Source of the DNA: Numida meleagris
Taxonomy: Eukaryota > Chordata > Aves > Galliformes > Numididae
Reading direction: 5' to 3'
NCBI RefSeq assembly: GCF_002078875.1
Contig: NC_034438.1
Span: 23,186,067 to 23,250,066, forward strand
DNA: 64,000 nucleotides
The translations under genes and the position numbers were made by a program. A model generated the notes under the pieces. That model worked only from the letters and a program-made list of their open reading frames with translations. It was not told the DNA's origin and did not search any database. Numbering within the stretch: the stretch's first letter is position 1; each line of letters starts with the position of its first letter. Shown here in pieces: positions 38,754 through 51,030 of the stretch.

Positions 38754-39175
38754 TGCTGTGGTTTAACCTGGCAGGCAGCTCAGCACCAGGCAGCCACTCA
38801 GAGGGATAGGGAGAGAATCAGGCAGAAACAAAAATACAACTCACGGGTGGGGATAAAGACAGCTCAATAGAAAAGAAAAGGGGTTGGAGTTGGAGAAAAA
38901 GGAATACACAAAACAAGTGATACACAACACAGTGTCTTGTCACACAGTGACAAGGATGCCAGCTAAGTCCTGAACCCTGCTGCTGAAACCGTGGTATCTG
39001 GGTCCATCAGGATGAGGAGCCAAGAAAAGAGACCAGAGCCAAATCTGTCTTGGGGTAACTGATCTGTGCTCATGGAATTTGAAACTTGGAATTTGTATTG
39101 CTATCGTGCTTGCAGCCCCACTGCTTCTTAGGGGCAGGATGGAGGATGTCTGTGGCCTCTGCTTGAAACACATCA
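38754..39175 (-). mobile_element. Solo ERV LTR with ATTTC target duplication
   Basis: A 422-bp element, same family as 308-713. The plus strand starts TGCTGTGGTTTAACCTGGCA and ends CTGCTTGAAACACATCA. The flanks 38749-38753 and 39176-39180 both read ATTTC, a perfect 5-bp target duplication. The middle is diverged from the other copies. No internal retroviral sequence. Confidence 0.85.
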
Positions 39176-39180
39176 ATTTC

Positions 39181-41117
39181 TGGCTGGTGAGAGAGGCAGC
39201 TCATTTAAAGTCACACTCAGCTCCTGCAGGCTGCACTGGTTTTGCTTAGTGCACGCTCTTTACTTGTTGAGTAGGAAAATGCAGATTTAAATATGCTCTC
39301 ATTGGTGTGAAACAGTAGGATAGAATCCAGGATTTCTGAGAGTATTGTCAAATACACTGTCTCAATAAATGCTTCTTTGCTTTCAGCAGCAGCATCCTGA
39401 ACACTTGTGGAAACATGGTGGATGACAAGCCAATGAATGATACGAGGAACAACAACAAATAATTACATTTTGGTTTTATATGGTATTTTTCACGAGTGAG
39501 CCTACAATTAAAAATCATCTGGGGCAGGGGTTATGTACTTAGAGCATCAAGCCTAAAAGCAAAATTGAACTGATACAAATCAGAAACAAGACTCCTGTGG
39601 AAAATTAGTTCAGTGGATACAGGAATCTGCCAGATTTCACAGTGACTGATGATGATCACAGAATGGCTGTATATGCTGATGCTGTGAATATTGGAAGGCT
39701 CCATCACAGGAAATTTAGGTTCATCGCATGAGTGAAACAGAATAAAGGAAATTTTCTATAGCATTTCAGAAAACTGATGGCAAGTAACAGCTTAAAATTT
39801 CAGTCTCCTTTGAAGTAAAGACTATCTCCATAAAATAACTTTCCTACTGACCTGGAGACATGAAAAAATGTAAAGTCTGTCATTGACTGCAGTTCCTGCA
39901 AAAGCTTTCTGGACCACAGCATGTGACGAAGTAATTTCTTCTTCCAAAACTCTCATTTGTGCAAGAATAAATAATTATATTAAAGTTAATGGGTATACTA
40001 ATGAACATACATGCAAAGCCAGATCTCACTGTTCATAACTTCAGATCCCTTGCCAGTTGCTCCTGAGACTGTAGAAAGGATTGTTTTTTTACACTGGATA
40101 CTGTGAGTCAATATAACACCTATGAAACAGTATATCTATGTTTACTACTGCCTTTTGAAAAATCGTGCTCAGATTAACTGTTGGAAAACTAAAGATAGAA
40201 AATATTTTAATTGATACCGACCATAATAATCTGACTTAGGTCTGTATGTAAAATAATCCTCAAATTTGCATTAATTAAAAAATCGTTCAAATTCACATTA
40301 AAAATGTTTAAATGTTAATCCTTCTGCTGTGTAGCCATTAACCAGGGAATGTTAGGGGGAACCCCTGTGAAAAATAAATATTGGTAATGTCTCACATTTT
40401 CTCCATTACGTGTACAAATGGAAAAAGTCTTAAAAAGTTTAAAATCCAAACATTGTAATAGCTTTATGTATTTCTTCCCTGTGACTTCTCATTTGAAAAC
40501 AAACAAAGAAAAAAGTCAAACACATAATGTAAACAATATATTAAATATACATGACTAACTTAACAGGATCCAAGGACATGACAGTCCACCTTCTGGACTG
40601 TTAATCACTAATGGTTTAACTTGCAGAGAGCAAGAAGTAACTAACAAAACAGTTCCAAACTCATATAGAAAATTACTAGATTCAGTGTAGGCCGAGTAAA
40701 TGTCATTGATGTGTACCAACACAATGAACTGTACTGTTTGTACTCTGGTCTCATAAGTGCATACGAGAATAATTTTTTTTTTTGTCTGGAGAACACAATA
40801 TTCTCTAGACTCTTCATCTCTTCTTAACCCTTCAGATGCCTAAGGCAAGTTAATCACTATAGTCCATGCAAGTTGACTCATGTCTATCTCCTTTCTCCAT
40901 GTCACATCTTTACGATTATTCCAACTTTTTGTAAAGATATGTCTACACATAACACAGAAAAAGAAATAAGCAACTGGTCATCATTGCTTACCTTGAACGT
41001 AAAAGCAAATTCAATAATATTTAGTACCTGCTGGAAGTTTCCTGTGAAAACAACTACCTCTTGTGCCCACAGCTGGAACTACCACTGAAAAGGCTAATTT
41101 CCATTTACCGTTCTAGA
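39181..41117. other. Intergenic spacer
   Basis: AT-rich. Nothing recognised. Confidence 0.5.
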
Positions 41118-41160
41118 AGAAAAAAAAAAAAATATATATATATATATATGTATATATATT
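41118..41160. repeat. A-run and (AT)n microsatellite
   Basis: A run of about 14 A followed by (AT)n with one GT interruption. Confidence 0.95.
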
Positions 41161-41219
41161 ATTTCAACACTGACTAATGCTAATAATATAGTTCTTTATA
41201 CCACAAAGCAAATACTTAC

Positions 41220-41410
41220 CTGTGAACAGTCCTTTTCCACCTGTGGATTTATACAAAGCAGCATAAAGCAGGTGAGGGAAAGGCCAGGCGTCCTGGGGGT
41301 CAGCTAGGGCTCTCCCACTGCCCCAGCAGCCGGGAGTACCAGGGCAGTCCCAGCGCCAGTATCGCGCACCTCCATGGAGCTGTGGGCCAGCCAAGGCCAG
41401 GCCACAAGTC
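41220..41410 (-). other. G+C-rich island ending in a consensus splice donor
   Basis: About 190 bases much richer in G+C and CpG than the flanks. On the minus strand it ends TTCACAG then GTAAGTATTT (donor GT at 41219-41218), a full consensus 5' splice site. A TATAAATC string lies within it at about 41251-41258. It could be a non-coding exon, a promoter patch, or an eroded transposon end. The open frame through it is not recognisable as a protein. Confidence 0.35.
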
Positions 41411-44098
41411 AGTTTAGGGGAAGAAGTTTTAAAACCACTGATCTTTAATGCAGCTATGTTAAGTCAATATCAAAACTAAGTTTACATCAAAAATCTCAAA
41501 GTAACTTTAAGTGCAAAAAAAAAAAAAGGATCTGATAAAAGTAAAGTTTTATTTGTGGTTTGGAGTCTTAGGATTTGAATTTATTTAATGTAAGTAGAAC
41601 GGAATAAACAATATCAAAATCTTTAGAGAATCAGATTTGGTGTCTTTCACCTATGTATTATGCAGAGAATTGAATGTTTTTCTATTGTGTATTCTTTCAA
41701 CTCTTTTTCTAAAGCCATGTTTTCTAGGTAATTTCCCTTCTGTCTTCCCATTTCCTATTCCATGCAAGTTTTACACTACTTTTCCATGTATTGCTCTAGA
41801 GATTTTTACACGTTACTGTCTCAAAAGCAAAGCCGCAGTGGGTCAGAATGAAAGGTTATCTCCTGATCCCCATACTCCAATGGAAAGTAGTAGGAGGCAA
41901 AAATACAGATTCATTTGAGAGCTCCCCTAGACCTTCTCAATGTTCGGCATGAATCTTTTTTCACATTTCTGTCATAGGAGAAGTTGAGTGATATATGGAG
42001 AGCCTAAAAAAGAGTAAAAGTGTATGAGTACATTAAGAACAGTACTTATGAATGTTTAAAGCATGAGAGAAGAAGTGAAGAAGTGATGTCTTCCAGCAAG
42101 CCGAACTATTGAGGTCCTGAGTAGCTTTGAAGTTCAAACTTGTTGTTTCAGGAAGTCTGAAAATTCTCCTCCATTTAAAAGTGTTGTGCTGGTGTACTCT
42201 GTTCTAGTGTTTAGAACTGCTTACCCTTTAAAATGAGTGTGCCTGAATTTAGACACTTTAATTCATTACTAAGTTCTTGGGTGGAAATAGCCTGATCCTA
42301 CAGGTACTAATTGTGCTTAAATTCATTTTGCTGAAAAAGGTGTAAGTAGATCTTGTATGATAATCAGCCACTTGGACAACTAGACTGGTAAAATGCAGGT
42401 ATGAGGAAGAAAGCCAATAGCCATAACAAGAAGAAACACTGAAGGGGTGTCTGAGGACGTATGACCACAGAAAGAGGTTTTAAAGCCCAGGCTCCGGGCT
42501 TGCAAATTGTGCAGAAAGAAACAGCTATGTGGTCCTTGTCTCTATTTTCAAGGAATAGGAAATTTTGTTCAAAACTACATCAAACAAATATTTTCTCAAG
42601 GCAGAAAGAAGGCTGTTTGGTATCACAGCTGAAATCTTTGGTTCTTTCATCTTCCTCCCTGCTCCCCCAACCTCACATGTAGGTGAATATGTGCATAGGT
42701 GGAGTAGTGCTCTCCAGTAGCAAAGCCCAGTGCACAAAGCTCTACTGAGGAGAAGCAGATGTAGACCACCCTGGCCACTGTGTAGGTGTGGTATTCCCTG
42801 TTGTCCCAGCTGCATTCCTCATCCCACTCCCATCCTCCCAGTGTCCGGACTATTGTGCCAGGTTCATCTTTGCTGCATGTTCAGATCTAAATTTTCAGGG
42901 CAGATAACACCCCTTCTGAGACTCCATCTGCTGCTCATTTTGTTCAACACTGGCCATTAATTTGACTTTGCTTATCCCATCATTTTCTTCTTATAAAAAT
43001 AAGCATAAAATGCCTTGATTACTCGGTAGCAACTCAAACCAGTAATGATCAGCTATCTTCCCCTGATGAAGGCCCGCGAAAGGGAGGTAATAGAAATCCA
43101 GCTGTCTTCCTTCACTAGCATTTCATGAACCAGTCACTAACGATAAAAATAAGGAAGAAATGCAGACATCAAAGGGCATGGAAGTAAAATTTTCTGATGA
43201 GAATGGTGTCAGAAGGTTTACATGACATACTGTCAAATCTTTATACACCTTATCTTGTTTTGAAAGGAAATATATAAAGGACCTCTGATAGTTGCTTGCT
43301 GCTTGCCTGATATTCTTTTGAGTAACAGTCTTATCTCTGAATATGGTAATTAATTTCCAATGATGTTTTGTAATAAAGTCTTTTTTTCTTTTCAATTTGG
43401 TTGTGGAACAAAGAGATGTATAAAGCTGAAACAGGATTTTTCTCTTTAACATAAAAAAAAAAAATTAAAATCTTATAGGTTCATTTAAAGACTTTCTATT
43501 AAATCGTATTGGCTGTTTTGATGGAAGTGATGATTTTACTGAAGGATTGAATTCTTTTGTGGAGTACTGTACTTCATAACTGTGCATCACTGAAGCGTTT
43601 CAGTTGAAGAACTATACAACCAGCAGAATGGGTGTTGGTGTCTGTCATGATTTTGACAGTGTCCCTGAGAGCAGAACAGATAGGTCATCCTTGCTTATAA
43701 CATCTCAAGCACATTTTGAAGATAGCAGAGCTATAAACATTTACCAATTTTCAAGACTTATCATGGTGGTCTGTTAGGAGTGAATAGACACTTTCTTTCC
43801 CTTCAAAGGCAGTATGGGAAATGAGGCCTAAGTGGGATATGTAAGACTGAAAACAAAGGATGTTTCTGTTTTTCTCCGAAATAAAACATGAAGCTACTCT
43901 GATGTTTCAGATTTTGAGAAGAGTGTGTGATGTGTAGCCTGATTTGCCCTATACGTGGCATTCTTCAACTATAGATATGGTAGAATGATGTGTTTCTGTT
44001 TCTTAGAAGAAACTGAGAAGTAGAAATGTAGCGTGAGTTTAATTCCCGTTCTACTGGGCTACAAGTCTTTTGTGAACCATGCCATTAGATGATACATG
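41411..44098. other. Intergenic spacer
   Basis: AT-rich. A slightly G+C-richer section at 42630-42900 contains no recognised gene. Confidence 0.5.
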
Positions 44099-44100
44099 TA

Positions 44101-44388
44101 GGTCACTCTGCAAGTAATGTCTCCTATCTATTTCCATGGAAACTACAACAGATATAAAGAGCACAATAACACTGTCTGGTGGAGCAAGTTCTCTGCTACA
44201 AAACACTCTTTTTCAACAGAAGTTTGCTTCATCCTTCTATATGTCAGACACCATTTTGTCAGACTGCCCCTCAGCTGCCATTGGTCACATAGAAACAAAA
44301 TGCAATGAAATACTCGTGGGAAGGTTCAACTTCTACTACAATAGCACCAGCATCATAAAATAGGGGGCATTACTTTTGGAGAAATCTT
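44101..44388 (-). mobile_element. MITE-like mariner derivative with both terminal repeats
   Basis: This 288-bp non-autonomous relative of the mariner at 17170-17663, in reverse orientation, begins GGTCACTCTGCAAGTAATG next to a TA at 44099-44100. It ends in CATTACTTTTGGAGAAATC, giving imperfect inverted repeats around the core AAGTAATG-CTCCTAT. The interior keeps the outer flanks of the parent (TGAACCTTCCCAC on the minus strand; ATGGCAGCTGAGGGGCAGTC). It lacks the whole transposase helix-turn-helix segment that the other copy still has. The right limit is uncertain by a few bases. Confidence 0.85.
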
Positions 44389-44390
44389 TG

Positions 44391-47300
44391 TATATGCTGA
44401 ATCCTTTCATTACTTGTGCTGAAAATCCTAGCTATGGTGTGTGGACTATTGGTGCTCCACAGAGTACCTTTGTACAGTTTGTACAAAGTTGGCTCTTCAC
44501 TTGCAGTCTCCTTTCCAGCTGTATTACAGGTCAGCAAGATATCCACACAATTACATAGCTGCAATAGTAACAGTGAATTGAAAATTATCTCATAAGAACA
44601 GTCGTACTTGCAAATCTCCAATCTCCAATCTAGCACAAAATACTTAAATTTAAGTTTGTCTAGTGCCAGCATCCTGTGGAGGAGAATCAGAACAAGGAGA
44701 TTACATGATGCTTCTCTGAAATAAATCTTTGGTTCAGGAAATTCCTGAGCCAGAGATGTTATTTTTACATTTAATAACATTTTATTCTTTGAATTTGTCT
44801 TGTTGTTCTTTGACTAATGAAAACAATTGGCATCAGCAGCATCCCATGGCAACTGTTAAAATCCCCATTTCAGTTGTGAATCCTTATCTCATCCAAAGAC
44901 AAGGCAGAGAGATTGTTCAGCAGGAACAAAAGTTTCCATGGCCTTTGGAGTTTCAGGTTATGAGTGACCACTGCGACTGCAGAGGGGATCTGTGACCAAA
45001 AAAAAGGCTGCTTTTATTTTCTTGTCTGCAGCTACATTTTGTGTATTCAGTGTTATTTCCAAGATAAATCCTTCAACTTCCTCATTCCTGATCTGCTAGG
45101 CAAATAATTTATTGGCCTTTTCACCCCTTTCATATACAAGTGCACTTGAGTGTAGCAATTGCTTACAGATCTGATTCTCAGCCAGCCCATTATGTTCTTT
45201 CCAGAAACCATTTAGAAATTATCATACATTAAAAAAAAAAATTCCAGTAGGATATATAATATAAGTGTTTCACCCTTAGGAAAATATAAGGAGTAAACAC
45301 TTCTTGGCATCATGCCTTTCTTTTCCCTCTTTGTTACTCCTCCCGTAAAAGACTCTCCTACGTTTCTTCCACAAATTTTATTGCATGCTGTGTCAGAATT
45401 GTATCTTCTGTAATTGCTTCCATCTGAAAGAGCCATGGTGTTTTTCTGAGCCTCCATTTCTCATTTTCTCCTCCTTCTTACTAAAAAAAAAAACGTTTTG
45501 CCTTTATTCTGTTATTTAAGGCTAGGCTTCACTTTATATTTTAATTTACATTATAGATCAGATTCTATTACATTATTATAGATCTGATTAATTTGTGTCC
45601 TCAAATTGCACCAAAGTGCTTGAAAAGAAGTCATATCTCCTTGGACATGGAAATTTTTGTTGTAGGCTATCTTTTCTCACCCCCACAGGATAGGATGCAT
45701 GCTGACAGCCGCAGAAGTAAGAAGGCAGTGTGTTCAAAGGACATTGTGCTCCAGCTGTTCGGAAAACTGAAAGTATTTGAATGCTATATTTGTACAACTT
45801 AGATAAGGTCTGCTCCTCTACTGCTGTAATCTATGCCAGGAGTGATGCATAGGGAAGTCACAGAGCCTCCACATCCAGCCTTCTTCTCCTTATGGGCAAG
45901 GGGCTCAAAAGTGTTTTTTTATTTTTTCTCTTTTTGTTATTGTGTGTATTGTAATTGCTGTTCACTCAGTGGTAAAGTGAATTAATAACTCACAAACTGA
46001 ATAAAAGTTGTTTAGGAAAGATGTATATTTCTCTATGTTGAGTGAAGGATACAGACACACTCCAAGAAGTCTTTATTATCCTGCCATTCCTTCTATGAAT
46101 ATTTGGCACTTTATTTCTCCCAAACAACTCACTTGCAATACTAATAGAAAGCAGAAACAAACTTGTGTGTGTGTTAGCTATTCTAGTACAATTTGAAAGC
46201 AATAGAGGATGTCTAAGTACATAGGAATGCAAAGGCTGAAGTCCTTAGTAAGTGCAGCTTAATTTTCTTTTAAAAAGTCAGGACCCATTAAGAACTACTT
46301 CCAACTGACAAAGCACGTATTTCAAAGGCACCTAACTCAGTGGAGTTTCTAGGTTACAGCTAGTAGACAGTACAATAAAGAGAGATAAATTATTGTAAAC
46401 ACATCAACCAAGTGCACATATCTTAAAGACTTTATTTCAAACTAGCTTACAAAAACTTTAAACAATTTTGCTAGCTTATGAATTTTAACTAATAAACTGT
46501 GAAATACTAATAAAAGCAAGAAAACCTGTGCTTTAATCTTTCAGCAAAGGCAAAACCCTAATGAAGTTTGGAGCTAACCTCAACCCAGTAGCCTTATTCA
46601 GCCAGATATGTTGCAGTGTAAATTGTTTATACAGGCATAAGTTTTTAGAATGTATTTAAGCTGCATTACATAAAACAGTAAAATATATTTTCTTCTAACT
46701 TAGCTAGACTCTGTGTTTTTGTAGATTAAGAAAATCAGAAGATAAAATGAAAAACCATGCTTAAAACTGAAGAATTGTTTCCTTCTTCAAATATTTTCTC
46801 TTTCACTCTCAGAATCTTTGCTGTTTGCTTTCTGTTTTGCTTATTTATCATTTAATCAAAATCTTTGTAAGAATTGGAAGGAATATTAATTAATGAAGCC
46901 AGATGACACACAGTGTGTAATTTTATAGTTCATAGAAAAACAGTAGGAACAAAAGAGAGTTTGGTGTCTGCTGGTTTCAAGAGTGCATATGTGAGCAGCT
47001 CCTGTGTATTACATGGTAGCCATAAGGAATGAGTACTTCTAAAAGAACAGTGGTTTGCTTTTATTACTGTCCCAAACCCAAATTCAATTGGAGTAAGGCT
47101 GATCAAAGATTTTTTTTTCAGAGCTTCTAGCTTTTTTCTCTTGCAAAAGAGTTTTTCTGGACTACTACTGTGGAATACTAGCAGCTGAGATCAGGTCTCA
47201 GACAGAAACTGCATTGTAATGACCCCTTGTATTCCTTGTTAGGGAATGAGTTTCTGTTGTTTAATTTTAAACTGATTATACATCAGATTTCAAAGTCATT

Positions 47301-47703
47301 ACAGAACAAAAAAAATCTTAATATTCAGAAGTTTGTATCATATTGCAATTTACCTTTCATAGCTGACATGTACTAAAACGTAACTTAAAGTCAAAATTTT
47401 TACACATTTGTGTAGGATCCGCAACACCAGCACATTTTATCTGAAACTATCAGCAATATAGAAAATATGAGCAAAACATTTAACATCAGAAAATTCCTGT
47501 TACAGAGAGCTTAAATTCCATTAAAATAAACTTCTTTACTAAAACATCTACTGAATTTGTTATTATGACAAATAATATACTAATAATACGATCCACCAGA
47601 GGGCACCAAGTAAACATACGGCAACTCAGCTCAACTAAGAAAAGGGGGGGGGGGACATAATTCACCTGGTAAAAAACACTGTAAAATATCTTGCTCATTG
47701 CAG
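44391..47703. other. Intergenic spacer
   Basis: AT-rich with short homopolymers (45231-45241, 45482-45493, a G run at 47644-47653). No gene or transposon was recognised. Confidence 0.5.
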
Positions 47704-47830
47704 GTGAGTTGGACTAGATGACCTTCAAGGCTCCCTTCCAACTCAAAAGATTCTATGATTCCATGATTCTACAATTCTGTGATCCTTGTGGGTACTTTCC
47801 AACTCGGGATATTCTATGAGTCTTTGATTC
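47704..47830 (+). mobile_element. Two CR1 3' tails in tandem
   Basis: The first tail runs GTGAGTTGGACTAGATGACC to the ATTCTGTG-type repeats near 47780. A second then starts at GATCCTTGTGGGTACTTTCC and ends ATTCTATGAGTCTTTGATTC. Each is only the last 50-80 bases of a CR1. Confidence 0.85.
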
Positions 47831-49802
47831 TTGACTATGATGTTTTTCATGATGTGCAAAAACCTGAAATACAGAATTCTGTAATCAATGAATGCAAATG
47901 CATTTAGATTCCTTGATATTTTGTGCTTCATAATCCAGCAATTTCAAAATAATCTTGTACGAGTATAGATTCGATGTGCAAACACATCACCCCTGCAAGA
48001 TCATTCTGAGAAGCTAATGCAGCCTGGAGAAAGGCTATTCAATGAATGAGTGTGATGTATTTTCAGGTAAAAAGAAGATAGCGAGAACTGAGGGCAAGAC
48101 CTTACACTGAGCCCTCCTGATATGACTGTTTAAAGGTACTTAATAAATGTTCATACAATATCTGCTTTCTGTTGTCAGTTTCAAGGCCTTGCTGAGCTGT
48201 GCTTCACTGTTATTATCTGTTTCTCTTTTCCTATCACAGTCACATGATCATCCTCCTCTGGAGCCCATTTGTCTGCCTTTCCACTTCTTCATATTCCTAC
48301 AAGCTTATATGGAGCAATCTACAAGCCCACTGCTCTTGGTTTTTTTTTTTTGTTTTTTTTTTGTTTTTTTTTTTTCCTGTAAATCTTTCCTCTAAGATTA
48401 CTTTTTAAATGCTATGCATGGTAATAAGAGAAGATTAGTTTGTTGTACTTAAGGTGTTTTATATTGCTAGCAAAAAATACATGTATTTTGCAGTTTTATA
48501 CAAAGAAACAAAGAAGCTTGAAGCCTCTCTCTTCAGCAAACAGGCAGGCAATCTCAAAAGAAACTAGAATGGATCTACTATAAGAACTATGGACTTGGCC
48601 ACTTCCTGCATCATATGTACCTTACACGGAAATAAAAGATGTAAGCCAGAAGCCCTTGCACAGATACAAAACCTCTTACAGTTCAGGTGCTCTCACTGCT
48701 ACATTTTGAAGTCAAAGCAGGATTTGAAAAACCAAGTCAGAGCTCATCTCAAAAGACTGCCGGTACGAGTTCTCAGACCTCTCTGTAGATCGTAGCAGTA
48801 GTTTAAACTTTTAGGAGAGGAATAACTGTCCATTTTTATCTGATGTTATCAGAATTCTCCCACAGCCTACCCTTTTTTTTTTTTTTTTGACCCTTTAAAA
48901 ATCAGGACCTAGGATTCCACCTGACTTTGTAAGAGATGTTTGTCTCAAGTCATGTTACTGGAAGAGTTTTGATAGGTGCTGTGAATGTTTGCAGTACTTA
49001 TAATGAGAAATTTTTACCTTTAAGGAAATAAAACTCGAACTAGCTCCTGTGAGGAACTGAAAAGGGCAGGAGGAAAACAGGTAAGTTTGAAGAACCAACA
49101 GCTAAAATAGTGACAATAAAGAATATTTGCTTTGTGACTGAGAGCCAAGACCCTAGAAGTAATAAACACAACAATTAATATATTGGTAACTCATCTTCTC
49201 AAGTTTATGTGCCTGTCAATGATCCATTTTCAATCAGAAATGTATACACAAGCTGGTGAAAGTCAGGAAATTCAAGGATCTGCTTCAGAAAATATTATGA
49301 CAAACCATTTTTTTTCCCCTCTGCAAAATAAAAAGTATTGATTGTGAACTGTAACCTTTCAAAAATGAGTTCAGTTTTCAGGATGAAAAGGTTGGACTCC
49401 ACTAATATAAGTTATGTCAGTAGATACATAGACAGAAGGGCATTTTAATGAACACAGATAATTCCTCAAACACTGCTGGGGAAAGGAGGAGGAGGTACAT
49501 AGAAAAATAGGACTGTAATAATATATATGTATTTTGTGGCCACTTGCATGCAAATTGCTGCTGTTAATCTAAGCTGCACCACTGCTCTGGACATGGTGAG
49601 TGTCATTAACACTGAAAATGGCACCTATCACTGTCAAATTGTCATATCCTGGACTGTTTCTCTTTCCTTTTCACTTTTCCCACTCCCTTTGTCTTGGTAG
49701 AATTGATAGCTCTTGCACTTGGCTTTTAAGTAACTTCTTGTATATTCAGCAACCTGCGAGCAGAGTGGTAGTGTCAAGAACCAGCAAACTGGTACATTTA
49801 GA
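47831..49802. other. Intergenic spacer
   Basis: AT-rich with long T-rich tracts at 48340-48376 and 48871-48888. A TATATATGT patch lies at 49519-49530. No gene was recognised. Confidence 0.5.
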
Positions 49803-50300
49803 ATAGAAACATAGAATTGTGTAAGTGGAAGGGACCCTTAAAGGCAGTCTAGTCCATCTCCGCTGCAATGAACAGAGACACCTACAGCTAAATCAGGTTG
49901 CTCAGAGCCTGTCCAGCCTGACTTTGAGTGTCTTCAGGGATGGGGCATCCACCACCTCTCTGGACAACCTGCTCTAGTGCCCCACCAATCTCACTGGAGA
50001 AAACTTCTCAATGTCCAATCTAAATCTCCCCTCTTTCAGTGTGAAACTATTTCCCTTGTCCTATCACAACAGACCCTCCTAAAGAGTCTGTCAAATTCCT
50101 ACAGGCCCCCTTTAGATACAAAAAGGCCGCTCTCAGGTGTCCCCGGAGCATTGTCTTTTCCAGGCTGAACAGCCCCAGCTCTCTCAGCCTGTCCTCATAG
50201 GAAAGGTGTTCCATCCCTTGGATCACTTCTGTGGCCCTCCTCTGGACGTGCTCCTTCAGGCCCACATCTCTCCTGTACTGAGGCCTTCACATCTGGACCC
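49803..50300 (-). mobile_element. CR1 LINE 3' fragment upstream of AP3B1
   Basis: Antisense CR1 with an ATAGAAACATAGAATTGTG start, GGGATGGGGCATCCACCACC, TTCCCTTGTCCTATCACAAC and CCAGGCTGAACAGCCCCAGC blocks. It stops about 420 bases before the AP3B1 ATG, at the edge of the CpG island. Confidence 0.93.
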
Positions 50301-50439
50301 CTCAGCAGTAAGAGAAGCAAAACGGAAGAGAAGAGCTAGTGTTGTGTATACAGCGAGAAAACAGTGGTGTCTGAGGAGCACCAGTGGGCTGGGAAGCAGC
50401 GTGCTCAAGAACTGTGCTCTGACATTTTCAAACTTTTCC

Positions 50440-51030
50440 CTCACTGCAGGTTACAGGAGGCACGGGCAGGCCCAGATGCGGCCTGGCTGCCGAGAGGAGC
50501 GGCACTGCCTGCCGCGGTTCCCGCCCCCCCCCACCCCAAGGCCCGGGCAGCACACCCCTCACCAACGACCTCTCCTCCCGCCGTCACGGCAGCGCCCCGG
50601 GGGTGCGGGGCCCGCCCCGACCCAGCCCCGTGGCCCCGCCCCCGTCACGTGGCTCGGAACTCGCCGCTTCCGGGAGGAGGGTGTGGGAGTGCCGCGCCGG
50701 TAAGTTTGTCGGAGCGGTGGAATGTCCGGCAACGGGCTCGGATACGGCGAGCAGGGCGGGGAGGCAGCACCCGAGCTGGCGCAGGAGGCGGCGCCCACCA
50801 CGGCCCCTTCGGTGCCCGCGGCCTTCGGGCTCTTCAGCAGCGACACCAAGAAGTAAGGGGCCGGGCCGAGCCGGGCGGGAGGCGGGGGGGAGCGCGGCGG
50901 AGCGTGGCCGCCTGCGTGGCCGTGGGCGGGGCGGCGGGAGCCGCGAGGCGGTGCTGCGGGATGCCTCGTGCCGCGCTAACGGGGCCTCCGCGCCCGTCCC
51001 CCTGGAAAGCCGTGCCGTGGGCATGTGACG
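50440..51030. promoter_or_regulatory. AP3B1: AP3B1 CpG-island promoter
   Basis: A CpG-dense block spans the AP3B1 start. Upstream of the ATG are a GC box (CCCCGCCCCC, near 50634-50643), an E-box GTCACGTGGC at 50644-50653, and an ETS-type site GCTTCCGG at 50666-50673. The E-box differs by one base from the CLEAR element (GTCACGTGAC) bound by TFEB-type factors. There is no TATA box. The start of transcription is probably between the ETS site and the ATG, but it cannot be fixed from sequence. Confidence 0.8.
50722..50852 (+). CDS. AP3B1: AP3B1 coding exon 1 with start codon
   Basis: This exon encodes the N-terminal 43 complete residues of the beta-3A subunit of the AP-3 adaptor complex, which sorts membrane cargo from endosomes and the Golgi to lysosomes and lysosome-related organelles (melanosomes, platelet granules). 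The translation starts MSGNGLGYGEQGGEAAPELA and ends in AFGLFSSDTKK. Human AP3B1 starts in the same pattern (Met-Ser-x-Asn, Tyr-x-Glu-Gln, then FGLFSSD-x-KK). The ATG at 50722 has G at -3. A GTAAGG donor begins at 50853 and splits the second Lys codon (phase 2). Exon 2 (the N-terminal adaptin helix) was not found in 50853-64000, so intron 1 exceeds 13 kb and the gene runs off the right edge. Confidence 0.94.

Noticed and set aside
43050..43120. A short G+C block considered as a tRNA-like gene
   Set aside because: No cloverleaf arms or B-box could be laid out.
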